64,000 nt of DNA from CAG-390 sp045644325 (GTDB taxonomy: Bacteria > Bacillota > Clostridia > Oscillospirales > CAG-272), in assembly GCA_045644325.1 (NCBI GenBank), contig JAZRGT010000045.1, positions 46,583 to 110,582 on the forward strand. The letters are read 5' to 3'. The notes below the pieces were generated by a model. It was not told where the DNA came from. It saw only the letters and a program-made list of their open reading frames with translations, and did not search any database. Of this stretch, positions 60,327 to 64,000 are shown piece after piece (the first letter of the stretch is position 1; the number at the start of each line of letters is the position of its first letter). Both the position numbers and the translations under genes were made by a program.

Positions 60327-61838
60327 ATGAAAAAACGCATTCTTGCCCTGATCTGCGCTCTTCTCATTCTCGTACCCGCATTCGTTGCGTGCGCAGAGTC
60401 CGGAAGCATTGAGGATCAGACCACCGCACCCGCAGGTAACGATCCTGCTCTGACCGGATCTCCCGATGCCGCTACCACAGTCGAAGAAACCACTTCTTAT
60501 CCCGTTCCCGAGATCAAGAAGCTCGACGGTTACGTTTACCGCGCAATGGTTATCGGTAACGAAATGTGGGGTCCCATCTACTTTGCTCCCGACGGCGAGC
60601 AGAACGGTAACGTAATCAACGATGCTCTCTACCGCCGCGAGGCTTTCCTTGAGGAGACCTACGGCATTCAGGTTGAGCACATCGTCGATTCCAAGGCGCT
60701 CACCACTCTCGGCAACCACGTTCAGACCAACACCGACCTCTGTGAGGCTCTCTATATGTCCGGTACCGACACTATGAGTGCGGCTACGAGCGGTTACCTT
60801 CTCGACGTTAACACCCTCGAGGGCCTTCAGCTCGATCAGCCCTGGTGGGATCAGAGAATTCAGAAGGAATACCTCATCGGCGACCGCCTCTTCACCCTCG
60901 AGGGCGATATGAATATGCTCGATGAGCTCCGCACCATCTGCGTGGTATTCAACAAGACTCTCTACGATAACTACGGATACAACACCACCTACGGCACTCC
61001 CTACGATCTCGTTGATCAGAACAAGTGGACATACGACACCCTTATGGAAATGATCAAGGGCGTTACAGTTGATCCCACCGATGAAAACGGTCTTTGGGGT
61101 ATGGTATCTGAGGTTTCCGCTCCCTACTACTTCTTCCTCGGTCAGGGTCACAAGACTCTCATCAACAACGGCGGTGAATTCGTACTTAATATCGAATCCG
61201 AAACCATTTCCAACTCGCTCCAGAAGATGATCCAACTCGTTAAGAATCAGGACGTTATGATCGTTAATAACGGTGTATGGTTTGGTGGAAACGATGTTTG
61301 GACTGAAGCGGGCAACGTATTCAAGAGCGGCAACGCGCTCTTCCGCTCCAATGCACTTTCTTCTGTAAACGCCTATATTGAAATGACCGGTGACTACGGT
61401 ATCCTTCCCGTTCCGAACAGCGGCGAAACTCACGAATACTTCTGCTACGTTTCGGGCGGAAACCACCGTCCTCTCTCCTTCCCCGCTAACCTCAAGGAAG
61501 TTGAAAACGCAATGCTCATCTCCGAGGCGACCGCATACTACTCTCGCTTCACCAGCAACGAAAACAACACCTCTCTCCGCGACGCATTCTACTACGTTCT
61601 CGCAGACTACCGTCTCGCACGTTCTCCCGAGGATACCAGAATGCTTGACATCTTCTTCGATTCCAAGACCTTCGACGTTGACCAGACCGCAAAGGTAACA
61701 GGTCTCGAGAGCGCTATCTGGGCTCTTGCAAAGGCAGGAAACGCTGACGGTGTATCCTCCACTATCACCGCTACCAAGAAGACCGCAAATAAGATGGTTG
61801 AGCGTTTCATCGCCAGCCTCAATAAGTACTACGACTGA
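60327..61838 (+). CDS. extracellular solute-binding lipoprotein, third type
   Basis: 503 residues. Lipobox VACA (Cys22), short Thr/Ala linker. Motifs of the large binding proteins: NDALYRREAFLEETYGI, QPWWDQRIQKEYLI, FTLEGDMNM, FNKTLYDNYG, KWTYDTLMEMI and a C-terminal VTGLESAIWALA. More distant from the other five in the window, and the only one linked to an enzyme gene, aldose epimerase, which supports a sugar ligand. No permease or ATPase follows; a terminator lies 14 bp after the stop. AAAAGGAG site. Confidence 0.86.
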   Translation: MKKRILALICALLILVPAFVACAESGSIEDQTTAPAGNDPALTGSPDAATTVEETTSYPVPEIKKLDGYVYRAMVIGNEMWGPIYFAPDGEQNGNVINDALYRREAFLEETYGIQVEHIVDSKALTTLGNHVQTNTDLCEALYMSGTDTMSAATSGYLLDVNTLEGLQLDQPWWDQRIQKEYLIGDRLFTLEGDMNMLDELRTICVVFNKTLYDNYGYNTTYGTPYDLVDQNKWTYDTLMEMIKGVTVDPTDENGLWGMVSEVSAPYYFFLGQGHKTLINNGGEFVLNIESETISNSLQKMIQLVKNQDVMIVNNGVWFGGNDVWTEAGNVFKSGNALFRSNALSSVNAYIEMTGDYGILPVPNSGETHEYFCYVSGGNHRPLSFPANLKEVENAMLISEATAYYSRFTSNENNTSLRDAFYYVLADYRLARSPEDTRMLDIFFDSKTFDVDQTAKVTGLESAIWALAKAGNADGVSSTITATKKTANKMVERFIASLNKYYD

Positions 61839-61851
61839 TTTCAACCAACAT

Positions 61852-61888
61852 AAAACAACCGCAAGGCGCACGCCTTGCGGTTGTTTTT
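61852..61888. terminator. bidirectional terminator
   Basis: AAAACAACCGCAAGGCG and CGCCTTGCGGTTGTTTT around CA (61852-61887). Confidence 0.92.
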
Positions 61889-62426
61889 ATTCGGTTTCGT
61901 TTACGCCGAGGATGTCGCAAATTTCTTTTTTAGTCTGACGGAAATGAGTCAAGCCGTAGAAAGTGAATGCGGTTTTGGGAACAACACAGTCGGAATCAGT
62001 TTCGTATACTGTATTTCCTTCAAAAGAAAAATGACCGCAATTAAAGAGCTTTTCAAGCATGTTTTGCTCAAACTTGAGGCTTTCAATATCAGTAACGGTA
62101 TATTTCACTTTAGCTTTCGGAGTAAATCCTCTTGTGCGAATAGCACCTTCTCCCAACCCTCCGGGATTCTCGAGTGCCTGCCAACAAGTAAAATTCATTA
62201 CACCTTTATCAAGCTGTATCTTCCGAGTCGAGCGGGTAAATCCCAAAAGCGAGAAAAGCGGATATAAGAATATCAAAGCACAGATGTAAGATAAAATATA
62301 AATCGGATCAAATCCGCGTCTTTGTGCCAAACCAAAACAAATAATCAACAAAGCCAAAACTTCAAAAATTGATACCGGACGTAACAGCTTTGCAAATCCG
62401 TTCAATCTCAAAACATTATTCTTCAT
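61887..62426 (-). CDS. membrane protein with bacterial PH-like domain
   Basis: 179 residues from ATG 62426, 5 nt after AAGGAGGTG; the open frame extends upstream through the groL terminator and is not coding there. Two membrane spans near residues 17-31 (VSIFEVLALLIICFGL) and 42-60 (LSYICALIFLYPLFSLLGF) precede a soluble C-terminus (about 70-175) with the strand pattern of bPH2-type domains (KIQLDKGVMNF, YTVTDIESLKF, HFSFEGNTVYE). Function unknown. Confidence 0.7.
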   Translation of the reverse strand: MKNNVLRLNGFAKLLRPVSIFEVLALLIICFGLAQRRGFDPIYILSYICALIFLYPLFSLLGFTRSTRKIQLDKGVMNFTCWQALENPGGLGEGAIRTRGFTPKAKVKYTVTDIESLKFEQNMLEKLFNCGHFSFEGNTVYETDSDCVVPKTAFTFYGLTHFRQTKKEICDILGVNETE

Positions 62427-62445
62427 CACGCACCTCCTTTTTATC

Positions 62446-62474
62446 ATTATATCATACTTACCACAAAAAGTCAA
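62446..62474 (-). promoter_or_regulatory. promoter for the PH-like gene, overlapping the groL terminator
   Basis: Minus-strand TTGACT (62474-62469), 17 bp ending TGA, TATAAT (62451-62446). The first four bases of the -35 are part of the terminator stem. Confidence 0.8.
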
Positions 62475-62500
62475 GGGAGCCGAATTTCGGCTCCCTTGAT
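62464..62500 (-). terminator. groL terminator
   Basis: TCAAGGGAGCCGAA (62471-62484) pairs with TTCGGCTCCCTTGA (62486-62499); T-run on the minus strand follows. Confidence 0.9.
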
Positions 62501-62522
62501 ATTCATTATGCATTTTGCATCG

Positions 62523-62560
62523 TGCATTCAACTCTGCACTCTGCATTCTGCACTCTGCAC
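62523..62560. repeat. heptamer repeat TGCAYTC just after groL
   Basis: TGCATTC at 62523, then TGCACTC (62535), TGCATTC (62542), TGCACTC (62549) and TGCAC (62556) in tandem, ending 3 bp from the groL stop. Confidence 0.85.
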
Positions 62561-62563
62561 TTA

Positions 62564-64000
62564 TTAATACATTCCTCCGCCTGCGTTCATAGCCGCATTA
62601 GCAGCAGCTACTGCCGCGGGGTCTTCCTTCTGGTTTGCAACAACAGCCTCGGTGGTGAGGATGGTGGATGCGATGGAAGCTGCGTTCTGGAGTGCGGAAC
62701 GGGTAACCTTGGTGGGGTCAACGATTCCGGCCTTCATCATGTCGCAGTATACCTCGTTGTAAGCGTCAAAGCCCCAACCTGCCTTGCGGGAGGAAACGAT
62801 CTTGTCAACGATTACGCCGCCGTCGAAGCCTGCGTTAACAGCGATCTGACGAACGGGAGCCTCGAGAGCCTTGAGAACGATGGATACACCGGTCTTCTCG
62901 TCGCCTTCAACGGTCTTGAGGAGCTTTGCAACCTCGGAGATAACGTTGAGGTAAGCAGTTCCGCCGCCGGGAACGATACCCTCTTCAACAGCCGCGCGGG
63001 TTGCGTTGAGAGCGTCCTCGATGCGGAGCTTCTTTTCCTTCATTTCAACCTCGGTAGCAGCACCGACCTTGATAACAGCTACGCCGCCCGCAAGCTTTGC
63101 GAGTCTTTCCTGAAGCTTTTCCTTGTCGAAGGAAGAGGTGGAGTGCTCAAGCTCGCCGCGGATCTGTGCGATACGATCCTTGATAGCAGCGGAGTCGCCT
63201 GCGCCGTCAACGATGATGGTGTTTTCCTTGGTAACCTTGACCTGACGTGCGCGTCCGAGGTCAGCAATGGTAGCATCCTTAAGCTCGAGACCGAGATCGG
63301 AGGTGATAACCTGACCGCCGGTGAGGATAGCGATATCGCGGAGCATTTCCTTTCTCTTTTCACCGAAGGAGGGAGCCTTAACAGCGATGCAGGTGAAGGT
63401 GCCGCGGAGCTTGTTGAGGATGATGGTGGTGAGAGCCTCACCGTCGAGATCCTCTGCTACGATGAGGAGCTTCTTGCCTGCCTGAACGATCTGCTCGAGA
63501 ACGGGAAGAATATCCTGAACGGAAGAGATCTTCTTATCGGTGATAAGGATGAATGCGTCGTCGAGAACAGCCTCCATCTTCTCCATATCGGTTGCCATAT
63601 AGGGAGAGATGTAGCCGCGGTCGAACTGCATACCTTCAACGACCTCGGAGGAGGTCTCAGCCGACTTGGACTCTTCAACGGTGATAACGCCGTCTGCGGT
63701 TACCTTTTCCATAGCATCAGCGATGAGCTGACCGATAACCTCGTCTGCAGCGGAGATAGTACCAACGCGAGCGATATCCTCGGTGCCGTTTACGGGCTTG
63801 GAGATATCGGCAAGGCACTCAACCGCGCGGTCGATAGCCTTCTTCATACCCTTGCGGATAACCATGGGGTTTGCGCCTGCGGTAACGTTCTTCATACCCT
63901 CGTGGATCATTGCCTGAGCGAGGAGGGTTGCGGTGGTTGTACCGTCACCGGCTGCATCGTTGGTCTTGGTAGCAACTTCCTTTACGAGCTGTGCGCCCAT
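62564..64000 (-). CDS. groL: chaperonin GroEL, partial (N-terminus beyond right edge)
   Basis: 478 residues are visible, reading to the window edge; the terminal Met is internal, matching the MGAQ-type segment near residue 70 of complete GroELs. NDAAGDGTTTATLLAQ carries the ATPase Asp (GDGTTT). The apical domain (FDRGYISPYM, LLIVAEDLDGEAL) and the equatorial end (EEGIVPGGGTAYL, DPTKVTRSALQNAASIAS) are complete. The C-terminus ends NAGGGMY instead of the longer GGM repeats of many GroELs. It folds cytosolic proteins with GroES, whose gene would be beyond the edge. Confidence 0.98.
   Translation of the reverse strand: MGAQLVKEVATKTNDAAGDGTTTATLLAQAMIHEGMKNVTAGANPMVIRKGMKKAIDRAVECLADISKPVNGTEDIARVGTISAADEVIGQLIADAMEKVTADGVITVEESKSAETSSEVVEGMQFDRGYISPYMATDMEKMEAVLDDAFILITDKKISSVQDILPVLEQIVQAGKKLLIVAEDLDGEALTTIILNKLRGTFTCIAVKAPSFGEKRKEMLRDIAILTGGQVITSDLGLELKDATIADLGRARQVKVTKENTIIVDGAGDSAAIKDRIAQIRGELEHSTSSFDKEKLQERLAKLAGGVAVIKVGAATEVEMKEKKLRIEDALNATRAAVEEGIVPGGGTAYLNVISEVAKLLKTVEGDEKTGVSIVLKALEAPVRQIAVNAGFDGGVIVDKIVSSRKAGWGFDAYNEVYCDMMKAGIVDPTKVTRSALQNAASIASTILTTEAVVANQKEDPAAVAAANAAMNAGGGMY

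Overview
The window is about half G+C and looks like part of the chromosome of an uncultured, low-GC-lineage (Firmicutes) gut-type Clostridia species. Supporting signs are three sporulation loci (spoIIE, sigK, spoVAD-spoVAEb), sigma-A promoters of the TTGACA-17-TATAAT type in front of almost every transcription unit, strong GGAGG ribosome sites, and many lipoproteins with Thr/Glu/Pro-rich linkers after the lipobox cysteine. I would not assign a genus; Oscillospirales or Christensenellales relatives are plausible. No phage, insertion sequence, integrase or CRISPR array is visible.

Layout. 1-5.1 kb: a partial vanW-like gene, a DUF2974 hydrolase, an HAD phosphatase/isochorismatase pair, tRNA-Leu(UAG), an unusual array of small hairpins, and pepT. 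5.1-7.5 kb: a structured non-coding stretch and a lipoprotein metallophosphoesterase. 7.7-17.1 kb: sugar metabolism (Gfo/Idh/MocA oxidoreductase, FGGY kinase, phosphoglucomutase, GpsA-like dehydrogenase) around two tandem orphan solute-binding lipoproteins. 17.1-28 kb, mostly minus strand: two repeat-type surface proteins, glyA, three more orphan solute-binding lipoproteins and a TIM-barrel isomerase. 28-35 kb: a MATE transporter, then a run of galactokinase-like gene, small membrane protein, yycJ-like MBL hydrolase, rlmH and a WG-repeat protein. 35-37.3 kb: a TIR-Sel1-TPR gene broken by an in-frame stop and a frameshift. 37.4-44.3 kb: FAD oxidoreductase, EEP lipoprotein, GH28-like protein, isomerase and spoIIE. 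44.5-57.8 kb: an alkaline phosphatase lipoprotein, a papain-like/SH3 secreted protein, sigK, three tandem MBL-fold lipoproteins and an Ig-like surface protein. 57.9-64 kb: spoVAEb, spoVAD, aldose epimerase plus a sixth solute-binding lipoprotein, a PH-domain membrane protein, and groL running off the right edge.

How it may fit together (inference): a saccharolytic, spore-forming cell with a large tethered surface proteome. Twelve of roughly 47 genes encode lipoproteins. Six are solute-binding proteins with no permease or ATPase beside them. Six are hydrolases of phosphoester or MBL type. The three MBL lipoproteins and the alkaline phosphatase share an N-terminal module resembling the non-catalytic N-terminal domain of some glycoside hydrolases. 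The least explained items are this shared module, the hairpin array at 3684-3848, promoters built into upstream terminators, and the broken TIR gene. Identities, spacings and translations were read by eye; no database search was run.
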